Source: an uncultured bacterium (GTDB taxonomy: Bacteria > Bacillota > Clostridia > TANB77 > CAG-508). Taken from it: a DNA stretch of 46,939 nt. Position numbers and translations under genes: made by a program. The DNA lies in the NCBI GenBank assembly GCA_905214245.1, contig CAJMLO010000002.1, forward strand, positions 1 through 46,939, given 5' to 3'. Of the stretch, positions 9,247 through 17,931 are shown in pieces. The notes under the pieces were generated by a model. That model was not told the origin of the DNA, searched no databases, and worked only from the letters and a program-made list of their open reading frames with translations. How positions within the stretch are numbered: position 1 is the stretch's first letter; each line of letters begins with the position of its first letter.

Positions 9247-9486
9247 ATGTCTAAAAAAGAGGATGTAGAGCTAGTTACACTAATTGAAGAAATAAACGAA
9301 GTATTAAAAGAAATAAAAGATGAACAAATAAATCAAAGAAAAATACTTATTAAAAATCATAAAGTTAATATGCAAAAGTTTTCAAAACTGATTGAGTTTA
9401 ATGAGATAATGGATATGACAAATCAGGTTTTTGAAAGAAGAATATCAAGCATAGAAGCTTTATTATATGAAGTATTCAAGTCGTAG
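9247..9486 (+). CDS. Small coiled-coil protein of unknown function
   Basis: A 79-residue protein, not recognised. It is highly charged and predicted all-helical, with heptad-like spacing of Leu/Ile (LVTLIEEINEVLKEIKDEQ), so probably a coiled coil. It has no signal peptide or membrane segment. ATG 9247 is preferred over GTG 9238 because AGAGAGGTGA then serves as the ribosome binding site. It is a single-gene unit between two terminators. Confidence 0.65.
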   Translation: MSKKEDVELVTLIEEINEVLKEIKDEQINQRKILIKNHKVNMQKFSKLIEFNEIMDMTNQVFERRISSIEALLYEVFKS

Positions 9487-9504
9487 TAAAAAATGTAGAA
9501 AGAA

Positions 9505-9543
9505 AAGAAGTAACTTTTATGAAAAAATAGGTTACTTCTTTTT
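9505..9543 (+). terminator. Terminator after the small coiled-coil gene
   Basis: AAGAAGTAAC pairs with GTTACTTCTT around a 16-base loop, followed by T residues. Confidence 0.75.
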
Positions 9544-9586
9544 GTATCTAAAAACACGAAAAAACCAAGTAATTTACCAAAATGTA

Positions 9587-9615
9587 TTGTAATAAGAACG
9601 TTTTTGTAATAAAAT
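9587..9615 (+). promoter_or_regulatory. Promoter of the ectB-like gene
   Basis: TTGTAA at 9587-9592 and TAAAAT at 9610-9615 with a 17-bp spacer, 26 bp before the start codon. Confidence 0.5.
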
Positions 9616-9641
9616 AGTCGCCAAGAGGAGTTGATTATGAT

Positions 9642-10892
9642 ATGAAAGAAACATTTGAAAATTATGAATCTAATGTAAGGAGTTACTGTAGAAAATGGCC
9701 TGTTGAAATGAAATATGCAAAAGGCTCTATATATACTGATGTAGATGGAAATGAATATATAGATTTTTTTGATGGAGCAGGCGCTTTAAACTATGGACAT
9801 AATTCTGATTATATAAAAGAAAAATTGATAGATTATTTACAAAGTGATGGAATTGTACATTCACTTGATATGTACGCAGTTCCTAAAGAAAAATTTATAA
9901 GTTACTTTGAAGAGAAAATATTAAAACCACGTGGTTTAGATTATAAAATAGCATTTCCTGGACCAACAGGCACAAATGCTATTGAGCTTGGACTTAAACT
10001 TGCAAGAAAAGTTAAAAAAAGACCATATATTTGGGCTTTTACAGGAGCTTTTCATGGCATGACATTAGGAGCACTTGCCTTAACAACTGAAGCAGCAGCA
10101 AGAGCTGGAGCAGGAGTGCCACTTCAATTTGTAGAACATATTCCTGCACCATATTCTATGGGTGGAAATTTTGATACAATAGGATATATGGAAAATATGC
10201 TATCAGATGACCATTCTGGATTTGAAAAACCTTCTGCAATTATAATTGAAACAGTACAACAAGAAGGTGGAATTCATGTATTTAGCAAAGAATTTTTACA
10301 AGATTTAAGAGCTTTTTGTGATAAACATGATATACTTCTTATTTGTGACGAAGTGCAAATTGGTTGTTCAAGATCTGGAACTTTCTTCTCTTTTGAAAGA
10401 GCTGATATTGTTCCTGATATAGTTTGTATGTCAAAATCAATTGGAGGATACGGAATTCCTTTTGCTGTAACATTGTTTAAAAGAGATTTAGATGTATTTA
10501 ATCCAGGTGAACATAATGGAACATTTAGAGGTTGCCAGCTTTCTATGGTAGCAGGTCTTGCAGCACTTGAGATGACAGTAGAGCAAGATATACCAGCACA
10601 AGTTAAAGCTAAAGAGAAAATAGTTAAAGAATATTTAGAAAAAGAAGTAAAACCATTACTAAAAGATGAAATGGAAATAAGAGGAATAGGACTTACTTGG
10701 GGAATTGAATTTAATGATGGAAAACTTGCAAGAGCAGTACTAGATAGATGTTTTGAAAAGAAATTAATAATAGAACTTGCAGGAAGCAATGATTCTGTAT
10801 TAAAGATAATGCCATCACTTGTAATTGAAGATGAGTTATTATTAAAAGGACTTGATATTGTAAAAGAATCTATTAAAGAAATTTTAAAATAG
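9642..10892 (+). CDS. ectB: Diaminobutyrate-2-oxoglutarate aminotransferase (EctB-like)
   Basis: Class III, PLP-dependent aminotransferase of 416 residues. EctB enzymes convert aspartate semialdehyde and glutamate to 2,4-diaminobutyrate. Family features are the N-terminal ESNVRSYCRKWP segment, PGPTGTNAIELGLKLAR (PLP phosphate binding), the Asp in CDEVQIG contacting the PLP nitrogen, and the Schiff-base Lys in SKSIGG. The rest of the ectoine pathway (ectA, ectC) is not next to it, so ectoine synthesis is not supported. Diaminobutyrate for a peptide or the cell wall is possible; the downstream gene is a Mur ligase homologue, though a terminator lies between. Start at ATG 9642 follows AAGAGGAG. 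Confidence 0.85.
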   Translation: MKETFENYESNVRSYCRKWPVEMKYAKGSIYTDVDGNEYIDFFDGAGALNYGHNSDYIKEKLIDYLQSDGIVHSLDMYAVPKEKFISYFEEKILKPRGLDYKIAFPGPTGTNAIELGLKLARKVKKRPYIWAFTGAFHGMTLGALALTTEAAARAGAGVPLQFVEHIPAPYSMGGNFDTIGYMENMLSDDHSGFEKPSAIIIETVQQEGGIHVFSKEFLQDLRAFCDKHDILLICDEVQIGCSRSGTFFSFERADIVPDIVCMSKSIGGYGIPFAVTLFKRDLDVFNPGEHNGTFRGCQLSMVAGLAALEMTVEQDIPAQVKAKEKIVKEYLEKEVKPLLKDEMEIRGIGLTWGIEFNDGKLARAVLDRCFEKKLIIELAGSNDSVLKIMPSLVIEDELLLKGLDIVKESIKEILK

Positions 10893-10900
10893 AAATAATA

Positions 10901-10963
10901 AAACAGCTCTATATGACATAGCTCTTGAAACATCAAGAAAATGGGTCTGGCAAGAGCTGTTTT
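10901..10963 (+). terminator. Terminator or attenuator between ectB and murT, with two competing stems
   Basis: AAACAGCTCT (10901-10910) pairs with AGAGCTGTTT (10953-10962), ending in TTT. The same 3' strand can instead pair through CAAGAGCT (10951-10958) with AGCTCTTG (10920-10927). The two stems exclude each other, so this may be conditional rather than a simple terminator. Confidence 0.55.
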
Positions 10964-10993
10964 CTATATACTAGGAAGGATAGATATAAATAT

Positions 10994-12379
10994 ATGAAAA
11001 AGAATTTTAGATTTTACGTAGCTTTATGGGGAGCAAAAGCTGGAACAATTTTGTTAAAATTATTAAGAAGAAATGCTACATTTTTTCCAGGAAAGTTTGC
11101 AATAACAGTATGTCCGGATTTTATAGCAAGAATTGATAAGCCTAAAACTGTTATTGCTGTTACCGGAACAAATGGAAAAACAACTGTATGTAATATGATT
11201 GAAGATGTTTTAAAAGATAATAATATAAGTTTTATAGATAATAAACTTGGCTCAAATGTTGCTTCAGGTGTTGCAACTGCTTTTATAAAAGGAGCAAATT
11301 TATCTGGAAAAACAAAAAAAGACATGGCAGTTTTGGAAATTGATGAAAGAAGTGCAAATAAAGTTTATCCTTATTTAACACCAACGTATTTAATTTGTAC
11401 AAATCTATTTCGTGATTCGATGCTTAGAAATGCACATGCAGAATTTATTGCAGATATTTTAAATAAATATATTCCAAGAGATACAAAGTTAATATTAAAT
11501 GGAGATGATTTAATTTCTTGCAATATTGCACCAGAAAATAATAGAGTTTATTTTGGAATTGATAGAATACCAACTGATACAGATGAATGTCATAATATTG
11601 TACAAGATATTGTTGTTTGTCCAAAATGTAATGGAAAATTAAAATATGATTTTGTAAGATATCATCATATTGGACGTGCTCATTGTGAAAAGTGTGATTT
11701 TGGTTCACCTAAAATTAATTACGAAGTAACAAACTTAGATATTGAAAATAAAAAAATGACTATGAATGTTGCTGGAAAAGAAGAGGCTTATGATTTGATT
11801 ACAGATGGAATTATAAACATATATAATATGGTTGCTGTAATTAGTTTATTTAAAGAGCTTGGATTTGATGCAGAAAAAATAAATAATTCGTTAAAAAAGC
11901 AAAAAATAGTTGAGACAAGATTTGCAGTAGAACAAGTTAAGGATAAAAAAATTGTTACACATTTAGCAAAGGGAATGAATCCTATTGCTTGCTCAAGAGT
12001 ATTTGACTATATTAAAAAAGAACCAGGAAACAAGGCAGTTATATTAATACTTGATGATTTTCATGATGCACATGATAGCTCAGAAAATATAACATGGCAT
12101 TATGATACAGATTATGAATTTTTAAATGATGACAGTATAAAACAAGTAATTACAACAGGTGTAAGAAATTTGGATACATATGTACGTTTGCAAATGGCAG
12201 GTATTCCAAAAGAAAAAATTGTTCATATGAGAGATGAAGTTGAAGCAGCAAGTAATATCAAATTAGATGGAATTGACACAATTTTTATTTTATATGATAT
12301 TTATACAATTCATTTAAGAGATGCTGTTAAAAAGGAAGTTGAAACTGTAATAAATGACGAGGAAAAAGGGAAGGAATGA
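10994..12379 (+). CDS. murT: MurT-like Mur ligase domain protein (DUF1727)
   Basis: MurT with GatD amidates the D-Glu of lipid II in many Gram-positive bacteria. The 461-residue protein has the ATP-binding loop TGTNGKTT (about residues 57-64), a Mur ligase central domain with a Cys4 zinc ribbon (CPKC and CEKC) that is typical of MurT, and a C-terminal DUF1727 domain. The segment normally holding the conserved Asp of MurT reads DDFHDAHDSSENITWHYDTD, longer than usual. ATG 10994 follows AGGAAGGA; earlier in-frame codons would run through the attenuator. It ends just before the gatD-like gene, as in the usual murT-gatD operon. Confidence 0.88.
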   Translation: MKKNFRFYVALWGAKAGTILLKLLRRNATFFPGKFAITVCPDFIARIDKPKTVIAVTGTNGKTTVCNMIEDVLKDNNISFIDNKLGSNVASGVATAFIKGANLSGKTKKDMAVLEIDERSANKVYPYLTPTYLICTNLFRDSMLRNAHAEFIADILNKYIPRDTKLILNGDDLISCNIAPENNRVYFGIDRIPTDTDECHNIVQDIVVCPKCNGKLKYDFVRYHHIGRAHCEKCDFGSPKINYEVTNLDIENKKMTMNVAGKEEAYDLITDGIINIYNMVAVISLFKELGFDAEKINNSLKKQKIVETRFAVEQVKDKKIVTHLAKGMNPIACSRVFDYIKKEPGNKAVILILDDFHDAHDSSENITWHYDTDYEFLNDDSIKQVITTGVRNLDTYVRLQMAGIPKEKIVHMRDEVEAASNIKLDGIDTIFILYDIYTIHLRDAVKKEVETVINDEEKGKE

Positions 12380-12387
12380 GATTTAAT

Positions 12388-13095
12388 ATGAAGATAGAAA
12401 TATTATTTCCAGAGTTTTGCAATTTGTTTGGAGATATAAGCAACATGAAATATTTAAAAAAGTGCTTGCCTGATGAGGAATATATAGAGACATCAATTGA
12501 AAATGAGCCAGCATTTGTATCTCAAGATGTAAACTTTATATACATGGGTGCAATGACAGAAAGAACACAAGAAAAAGTAATTGCAAAATTAAAACCATAT
12601 AAAAAAAGAATACAAGAATTAATAGAAAAAAATGTTATATTTTTAGTAACAGGAAATGCAATTGAAATATTTGGTAAATACATAGAAAATGAAGATGGAA
12701 GCAAAATAGAAGGTTTAGGAATCTTTGATGTGTATGCTAAAAGAGATATGATGCACAGACATAATAGCTTATTTACAGGAAAGTACGAAGATATAGAAAT
12801 TGTTGGATTTAAGAGCCAATTTACTATGATGTATGGAAATATAGACAGCAATTATTTTATAGAAGTTGAAAAAGGAGTTGGAATTAATCCAGAATGTAAA
12901 TATGAAGGAATAAAGCAAAACAATTTCTTTGGAACATATTTAACAGGACCATTACTTATTTTAAATCCACTATTTACTAAAAAAATATTAAAAATGCTTG
13001 GAAAAGAAGATACAAGACTTGCTTTTGAAGAGGATTGCATAGAAGCATATAATGTTAGACTAGAGGAATTTAAGAGAGTTCCAAGCGAAAAATAA
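12388..13095 (+). CDS. gatD: GatD-like class I glutamine amidotransferase, catalytic residues lost
   Basis: A 235-residue homologue of GatD, the glutaminase partner of MurT. The fold is clear: the start MKIEILFPEFCNLFGD, the segment EDGSKIEGLGIFDVY and the end FGTYLTGPLL match GatD along its length. The nucleophile motif, TICGGYQ in Staphylococcus aureus GatD, reads LVTGNAI here, so Cys is Thr88. The catalytic His of GTYLHGP is Thr186. Glutamine hydrolysis by the classic triad is therefore not expected. It may be a structural partner, use another ammonia source, or have a new role. ATG 12388 is favoured over ATG 12376 (overlapping the murT stop) because GGGAAGG is too close to the latter. Confidence 0.82.
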   Translation: MKIEILFPEFCNLFGDISNMKYLKKCLPDEEYIETSIENEPAFVSQDVNFIYMGAMTERTQEKVIAKLKPYKKRIQELIEKNVIFLVTGNAIEIFGKYIENEDGSKIEGLGIFDVYAKRDMMHRHNSLFTGKYEDIEIVGFKSQFTMMYGNIDSNYFIEVEKGVGINPECKYEGIKQNNFFGTYLTGPLLILNPLFTKKILKMLGKEDTRLAFEEDCIEAYNVRLEEFKRVPSEK

Positions 13096-13158
13096 CAACT
13101 ATTGAAAAATATGTGTTTATATGATATAAATATGTAAATAAAATTATAGGAAATAGAT

Positions 13159-14196
13159 ATGAAAAATATAAAAGATTTTAATTTAGACGAATTACAAGAA
13201 GAACTTGTGTCAATTGGAGAAAAAAAGTATAGAGCAGAGCAAATTTTTAAGTGGATATATGTAGAAAAAGTAAAAGAGTTTGATGAAATGACTAACCTTT
13301 CACTTGAACTTAGAGAAAAGCTTAAAGCTAACTATACAATGTGTAATTATCAAATTTTAAGAAAACAAGAATCTTCAGATGGAACAAAAAAATATTTATT
13401 TGATGTACTTGATTCAAATGCTATTGAAACAGTACTTATGCAATATCATCATGGAAAGACTATATGTGTTTCTTCTCAAATTGGATGTAAGATGGGGTGT
13501 AAATTTTGTGCATCAACTGGAATTCAATTTGTAAGAAGTTTGACAGCAGGTGAAATTGTTGAACAAATTTTAGCAGTCGAGCAAGATATCAAAGATAAAA
13601 TATCAAATGTAGTATTTATGGGAATTGGAGAGCCTTTTGACAATTATGATAATGTAATGAAGGCAATAAAAATAATAAATAATCAAAAGGGACTAAATAT
13701 AGGTGCAAGACATATAAGTGTTTCTACAAGTGGACTTGTTCCCAAAATTTATGATTTCGCAAATGAAGACCTTCAATGTACACTTTCAATATCACTTCAT
13801 GCTACAAATGATGAAAAAAGAAGTAGTATGATGCCAGTAAATAAGAAATACTCTATTGAGGAACTTATGAAAGCTTGCAGGTATTACATAGATAAGACAA
13901 ATAAAAGAATATCTTTTGAATATGCACTTGCAAAGGACAATAATGATAATTTGGATGATGCAAAAGAATTGGTTAAATTATTAAAAGGTATGCTTTGCCA
14001 TGTTAATTTGATACCAATTAATAAGATAGAGAATGGAAGTTATACAAAAAGTACAAATGAAAATATAATAAAGTTTAGAGATTATTTAAATGATAATGGA
14101 ATAGTTGCAACAATTAGAAGAGAATTAGGTTCAGATATAGATGCAGCATGTGGACAGCTTAGGAGGAAAAATTTAAAAAATCAGGAGGAAAAATAA
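13159..14196 (+). CDS. rlmN: Dual-specificity 23S rRNA/tRNA adenine-C2 methyltransferase RlmN
   Basis: Radical SAM enzyme methylating C2 of A2503 in 23S rRNA and A37 in some tRNAs. The 345-residue protein has the CxxxCxxC cluster motif in CKMGCKFC (about residues 112-119), the GIGEPFDNYDNV loop, SVSTSGLVPKI and the C-terminal Cys in AACGQLRRK that carries the methyl intermediate. It is followed after 4 bp by prpC, so the two are probably co-transcribed, as in Bacillus. The start at ATG 13159 has a weak ribosome binding site (ATAGGAAATAG). Confidence 0.96.
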   Translation: MKNIKDFNLDELQEELVSIGEKKYRAEQIFKWIYVEKVKEFDEMTNLSLELREKLKANYTMCNYQILRKQESSDGTKKYLFDVLDSNAIETVLMQYHHGKTICVSSQIGCKMGCKFCASTGIQFVRSLTAGEIVEQILAVEQDIKDKISNVVFMGIGEPFDNYDNVMKAIKIINNQKGLNIGARHISVSTSGLVPKIYDFANEDLQCTLSISLHATNDEKRSSMMPVNKKYSIEELMKACRYYIDKTNKRISFEYALAKDNNDNLDDAKELVKLLKGMLCHVNLIPINKIENGSYTKSTNENIIKFRDYLNDNGIVATIRRELGSDIDAACGQLRRKNLKNQEEK

Positions 14197-14200
14197 ACTT

Positions 14201-14923
14201 ATGGTTTTTGCAAAAACAGATATAGGAAAAGCAAGGGAGCAAAATCAAGACTATTATTATATTACGCCAGATGATGAAAGTCCTAAAATTTACATTTTAG
14301 CAGACGGAATGGGTGGATACAGAGGCGGAGAAGTGGCAAGCAATTTGGCAACAAATGCAGTAAGAGAGTATGTTAAAAATAATTTTAAATGCGAAAATAC
14401 AAAAGAAGAATTGCTAGAGTTAGTTCGAAGTTCAATGATTTATGCAAATGAGGTAGTTTTTAAAAAATCAAAAGAAATTCAAGAACTTGAAGGAATGGGT
14501 ACTACACTTGAAGTTTGCTTAATATATAATAATAAAGCATATATTGGACATATTGGAGATAGCAGAATATATAGAATTCGAAAAGGAACGATGAGAAAAC
14601 TTACAAAAGATCACAGTTATGTTCAGCAACTTGTAGAAGAAAAAAAGATTACAAGGGAAGAGGCAAACAATCATCCTAAGAAAAATATGCTTACAAAGGC
14701 ACTTGGATGTACTCCATTTGTAGAACCAGACATAAGAGCAAGAAATGTTGAAAAAAATGATATTTTTATAATGTGCACAGATGGACTAACAAATATGGTA
14801 TCAGAAGAAGAAATTTGTGATACAGTTATTAAAAATCCAGAAAAGGCAGCAGAAGTGCTAGTAAAACAGGCAAATAATTTTGGTGGTTACGACAATATTA
14901 CTGTTGTAATCATAGTATCATAA
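14201..14923 (+). CDS. prpC: PP2C-type serine/threonine phosphatase
   Basis: Metal-dependent phosphatase that reverses the PASTA kinase encoded next. The 240-residue protein carries the PP2C metal-binding motifs: DIGKAREQNQD near the N-terminus, ADGMGGYRGGEVAS (Asp35 and following), GHIGDSRIYRI, CTDGLTNMV and GGYDNITVVI at the end. AGGAGGAAAA, overlapping the rlmN end, supplies the ribosome binding site for ATG 14201. The fixed order rlmN-prpC-prkC-rsgA-rpe supports the assignment. Confidence 0.95.
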   Translation: MVFAKTDIGKAREQNQDYYYITPDDESPKIYILADGMGGYRGGEVASNLATNAVREYVKNNFKCENTKEELLELVRSSMIYANEVVFKKSKEIQELEGMGTTLEVCLIYNNKAYIGHIGDSRIYRIRKGTMRKLTKDHSYVQQLVEEKKITREEANNHPKKNMLTKALGCTPFVEPDIRARNVEKNDIFIMCTDGLTNMVSEEEICDTVIKNPEKAAEVLVKQANNFGGYDNITVVIIVS

Positions 14924-14941
14924 TATAAGGGAGAGAAAGTT

Positions 14942-16933
14942 ATGAATTTAGAAGGTAGAGTTATAGGAAACCGTTATGAAATAATTAATCGAATTGGCAA
15001 TGGTGGCATGGCTACAGTATATAAAGCAAAAGACATTACATTAAATAGATTTGTAGCTGTAAAGGTTTTAAGAGAAGAATTTACAACTGATGCAGAATTT
15101 ATAAAAAGATTTAATATAGAAGCTCAATCTGCAGCATCTTTAGCACATCCAAACATTGTGTCAATATTTGATGTAGGACAAGAAGATAATATTTACTATA
15201 TTGTAATGGAATTAATTCAAGGAAAAACTCTTAAGGAAATTATTGATGAAGATGGTGTACTTCCTTGGAAATGGTCACTAAATATTGCAATACAGATTGC
15301 ATCAGCTTTAGAGACAGCACATAAACATAACATTATTCATAGGGATATAAAGCCACATAATATAATAATTACAGAAGATGGTGTTGCAAAGGTTACAGAT
15401 TTTGGAATTGCAAAAGCTGTATCAAATTCAACAATTACTGCATTTGGTACAACAATTGGATCAGTTCATTATTTTTCACCAGAGCATGCAAGAGGTGGAT
15501 ATACAGATGCAAAGTCAGACTTATATTCACTTGGTGTTGTAATGTACGAAATGCTTACAGGCAGAGTTCCATTTGATGCAGATACACCTGTATCAATTGC
15601 ACTAAAACATATGCAAGAGGAACCTATAGAGCCAATTAAATTAAATCCATCTATACCATATTCTGTTAATAAGATAATATTAAAAGCAATGAAAAAAGAT
15701 ACAAATTTAAGATATCAAAGTGCAACAGAAATGCTTAAGGATTTAACAATGGCACTAAAAGATCCAGATGGAAGTTTTGTTACAGATAGGGCAAATATAA
15801 ATAACGGATATACTCAAGTAGTACCAACACTTTCAGGAGAAGAAATAAAAAAAGAAGAAGCACACGTGCCAAACAGAGAGGCTAAATCAAACGAAAAGAA
15901 AAAAGGCAAATTGGCTACATATTTAAAAGAACATCCTGCTATGAAAGTTTTACTAATTATATTACTTATTATATTAATACCTGTTGCTGGATTTTTTGCA
16001 ACAAAGGGGATATTAAATATTGGTAGAGCAAAAGATGTAGCACTTCCAAACTTCGTAAATATGACAAGAGAGGAAGCAGAGCAAGTTGCAAAAGACAATA
16101 ATTTAGTACTTGAAGTTGATGAACAATATGACAAAGATGTAGAACTTGGCAAAGTTATATCACAAGATCCAGGATATATGGAAAACTATAAAATAAAAGA
16201 AAAATCAACTGTAAAAATAGTTGTAAGTAAAGGAAGCAATACAAAAATTGTTCCTAAAATTGCAGGAGAGACTTATGACAATGCTGTAGCACTACTTACA
16301 GAGCAAGAACTTGTTGCAGAAAAAGTAGAAGAGTCAAGTAGTAAGGTAGAGGCAGGTTATGTTATAAGACAAGACCCAGAAGCAGATACAGAGGTTAATG
16401 CAGGGGATACTATTAAGGTATATGTAAGTACAGGAATTAAACAAATTACAATGGATTATGTAATTGGTTCAAAAGAAGCGGATGCAAAGAAAAAGCTTAA
16501 AGATTTAGGCTTTAGTGTGACAGTTGTATATGAAGAAGATACAACAAAAGATGATGGAGTTGTATTAAAACAATCAATTGATGCAGGAACTGTTTCAAAT
16601 GATGGTACAAAAGTTACAATTACTGTTAACAAAATAGCTCAAATAAAACAAGGAACTGTAAATATTAATTTAAAATCTTTGACAGGTGGAAACATTGACA
16701 AAGACGAGAATGGAAATGAAATAAATTCTACTGTAAAATTGGAAGTAAAAGTAACTTCACAAGGTTCAGAAGATACTGTATATAGTGAGACTCATAGAAA
16801 AGACACAACAAGAGTTACAGTACCTGTTGAAGGAAAGGGAACAATTACAGTAAAAATATTTATTGATGGAGTTAGAAAAGTACAAAAAACATTAGATTTA
16901 AATGGATCAAATACAGTATTAAACATTGATTAA
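14942..16933 (+). CDS. prkC: Membrane Ser/Thr protein kinase with PASTA domains
   Basis: PrkC/PknB-type Hanks kinase that senses peptidoglycan fragments and controls growth, wall synthesis and germination. The 663-residue protein has a kinase domain with IGNGGMATVY, Lys41 in VAVKVL, HRDIKPHN and the metal-binding DFG. A single transmembrane helix (VLLIILLIILIPVAGFF, about residues 337-353) is followed by three extracellular PASTA repeats (about 360-560) and a C-terminal beta-rich tail of unclear function. It is 18 bp behind prpC with GGGAGAG upstream, and is followed by a strong terminator. Confidence 0.96.
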   Translation: MNLEGRVIGNRYEIINRIGNGGMATVYKAKDITLNRFVAVKVLREEFTTDAEFIKRFNIEAQSAASLAHPNIVSIFDVGQEDNIYYIVMELIQGKTLKEIIDEDGVLPWKWSLNIAIQIASALETAHKHNIIHRDIKPHNIIITEDGVAKVTDFGIAKAVSNSTITAFGTTIGSVHYFSPEHARGGYTDAKSDLYSLGVVMYEMLTGRVPFDADTPVSIALKHMQEEPIEPIKLNPSIPYSVNKIILKAMKKDTNLRYQSATEMLKDLTMALKDPDGSFVTDRANINNGYTQVVPTLSGEEIKKEEAHVPNREAKSNEKKKGKLATYLKEHPAMKVLLIILLIILIPVAGFFATKGILNIGRAKDVALPNFVNMTREEAEQVAKDNNLVLEVDEQYDKDVELGKVISQDPGYMENYKIKEKSTVKIVVSKGSNTKIVPKIAGETYDNAVALLTEQELVAEKVEESSSKVEAGYVIRQDPEADTEVNAGDTIKVYVSTGIKQITMDYVIGSKEADAKKKLKDLGFSVTVVYEEDTTKDDGVVLKQSIDAGTVSNDGTKVTITVNKIAQIKQGTVNINLKSLTGGNIDKDENGNEINSTVKLEVKVTSQGSEDTVYSETHRKDTTRVTVPVEGKGTITVKIFIDGVRKVQKTLDLNGSNTVLNID

Positions 16934-16938
16934 AACAA

Positions 16939-16970
16939 AAAACTACACATGCAAATGTGTAGTTTTTTTT
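16939..16970 (+). terminator. Terminator of the rlmN-prpC-prkC unit
   Basis: A 12-bp stem AAAACTACACAT with its complement, a GCAA loop and a T tract. Confidence 0.88.
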
Positions 16971-16980
16971 GCTTGGTTAA

Positions 16981-17009
16981 TTGAACAAGTGAAAAATACA
17001 TGATATAAT
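16981..17009 (+). promoter_or_regulatory. Promoter of rsgA-rpe
   Basis: TTGAAC at 16981-16986 and TATAAT at 17004-17009 with a 17-bp spacer, directly after the prkC terminator. Confidence 0.75.
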
Positions 17010-17043
17010 GTGAAAGCAAAAGATAATTTTAGGAGGAAAGAGT

Positions 17044-17931
17044 TTGCAAAAAGGAATAATAATAAGTAATATATCTGATTTATATCATGTAGAACTTGAA
17101 AATGACAAAATATATATTTGCAATGCAAGGGGTAAATTTAAAGAAAATGATATAAGCCCTGTTGCAGGAGATAGAGTAGAAATTGATATTATAGATGAGC
17201 AAAAAGGTACAGGAGTTATAACAAAGATTGAAGACAGATTAAATGAAACCAAAAGGCCTAAAATGGCAAATTTAACACAAATTATACTTGTACTTTCTAT
17301 GAAACTTCCAAAGCCTGATTTAGAACTACTAGATAAACAACTTGCATATTGCGAATTTATGCATATAAAGCCTATAATTGTTCTTAACAAAGTTGATTTA
17401 GTTGATGAAGAGGTTGCAAACCATATACAAAATGTGTATGAAAAAATTGGATATGATGTTATAAAAACAAATGCGAAGATGCAAATTGGTGTAGAGCAAA
17501 TTAAATCACACCTAAAAAATAATATAACAGCTTTTTCAGGAAATTCTGGTGTTGGAAAATCAACATTAATAAATGCTTTGTTTAACAGGGAAATGACTCA
17601 AGAGGGAATGGTAAGTAGCAAAAACAAGCGTGGAAAAAATACTACAACACAAGTACTACTTTACAAAGTGCAAGAAAATAGCTATATAGCAGATACTCCT
17701 GGATTTTCTACATTTGAAATAACAGAGATAGAAAGCACTTATTTGTGCCATTATTTTATAGAGTTTGTACCATATATAGAAAAGTGTGAATTTGTTGGAT
17801 GTAGCCACATAAAAGAGCAAAATTGTGGTATAAAGCACGCTATAGAAGAAGGCAAAATATCACAGGAAAGATATGATAGATATTGCAAGATATATCAAGA
17901 TTTAAAACAAAAGGAGGCAAAAAAATGGTAG
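17044..17931 (+). CDS. rsgA: Small ribosomal subunit biogenesis GTPase RsgA
   Basis: Circularly permuted GTPase that checks late 30S maturation. The 295-residue protein has an N-terminal OB fold, then G4 (NKVD), G1 (GNSGVGKST) and G3 (DTPGFSTF) in permuted order, and a C-terminal zinc-binding segment with Cys and His in CEFVGCSHIKEQNC. The start is TTG at 17044, supported by AGGAGG seven bases upstream and no nearby ATG. Its last seven bases overlap the start of rpe, implying coupling. Confidence 0.95.
   Translation: MQKGIIISNISDLYHVELENDKIYICNARGKFKENDISPVAGDRVEIDIIDEQKGTGVITKIEDRLNETKRPKMANLTQIILVLSMKLPKPDLELLDKQLAYCEFMHIKPIIVLNKVDLVDEEVANHIQNVYEKIGYDVIKTNAKMQIGVEQIKSHLKNNITAFSGNSGVGKSTLINALFNREMTQEGMVSSKNKRGKNTTTQVLLYKVQENSYIADTPGFSTFEITEIESTYLCHYFIEFVPYIEKCEFVGCSHIKEQNCGIKHAIEEGKISQERYDRYCKIYQDLKQKEAKKW

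Noticed and set aside
10274..10936. Minus-strand open frame of 220 codons opposite ectB
   Set aside because: It is the antisense shadow of a well-supported aminotransferase gene, with no recognisable domain.
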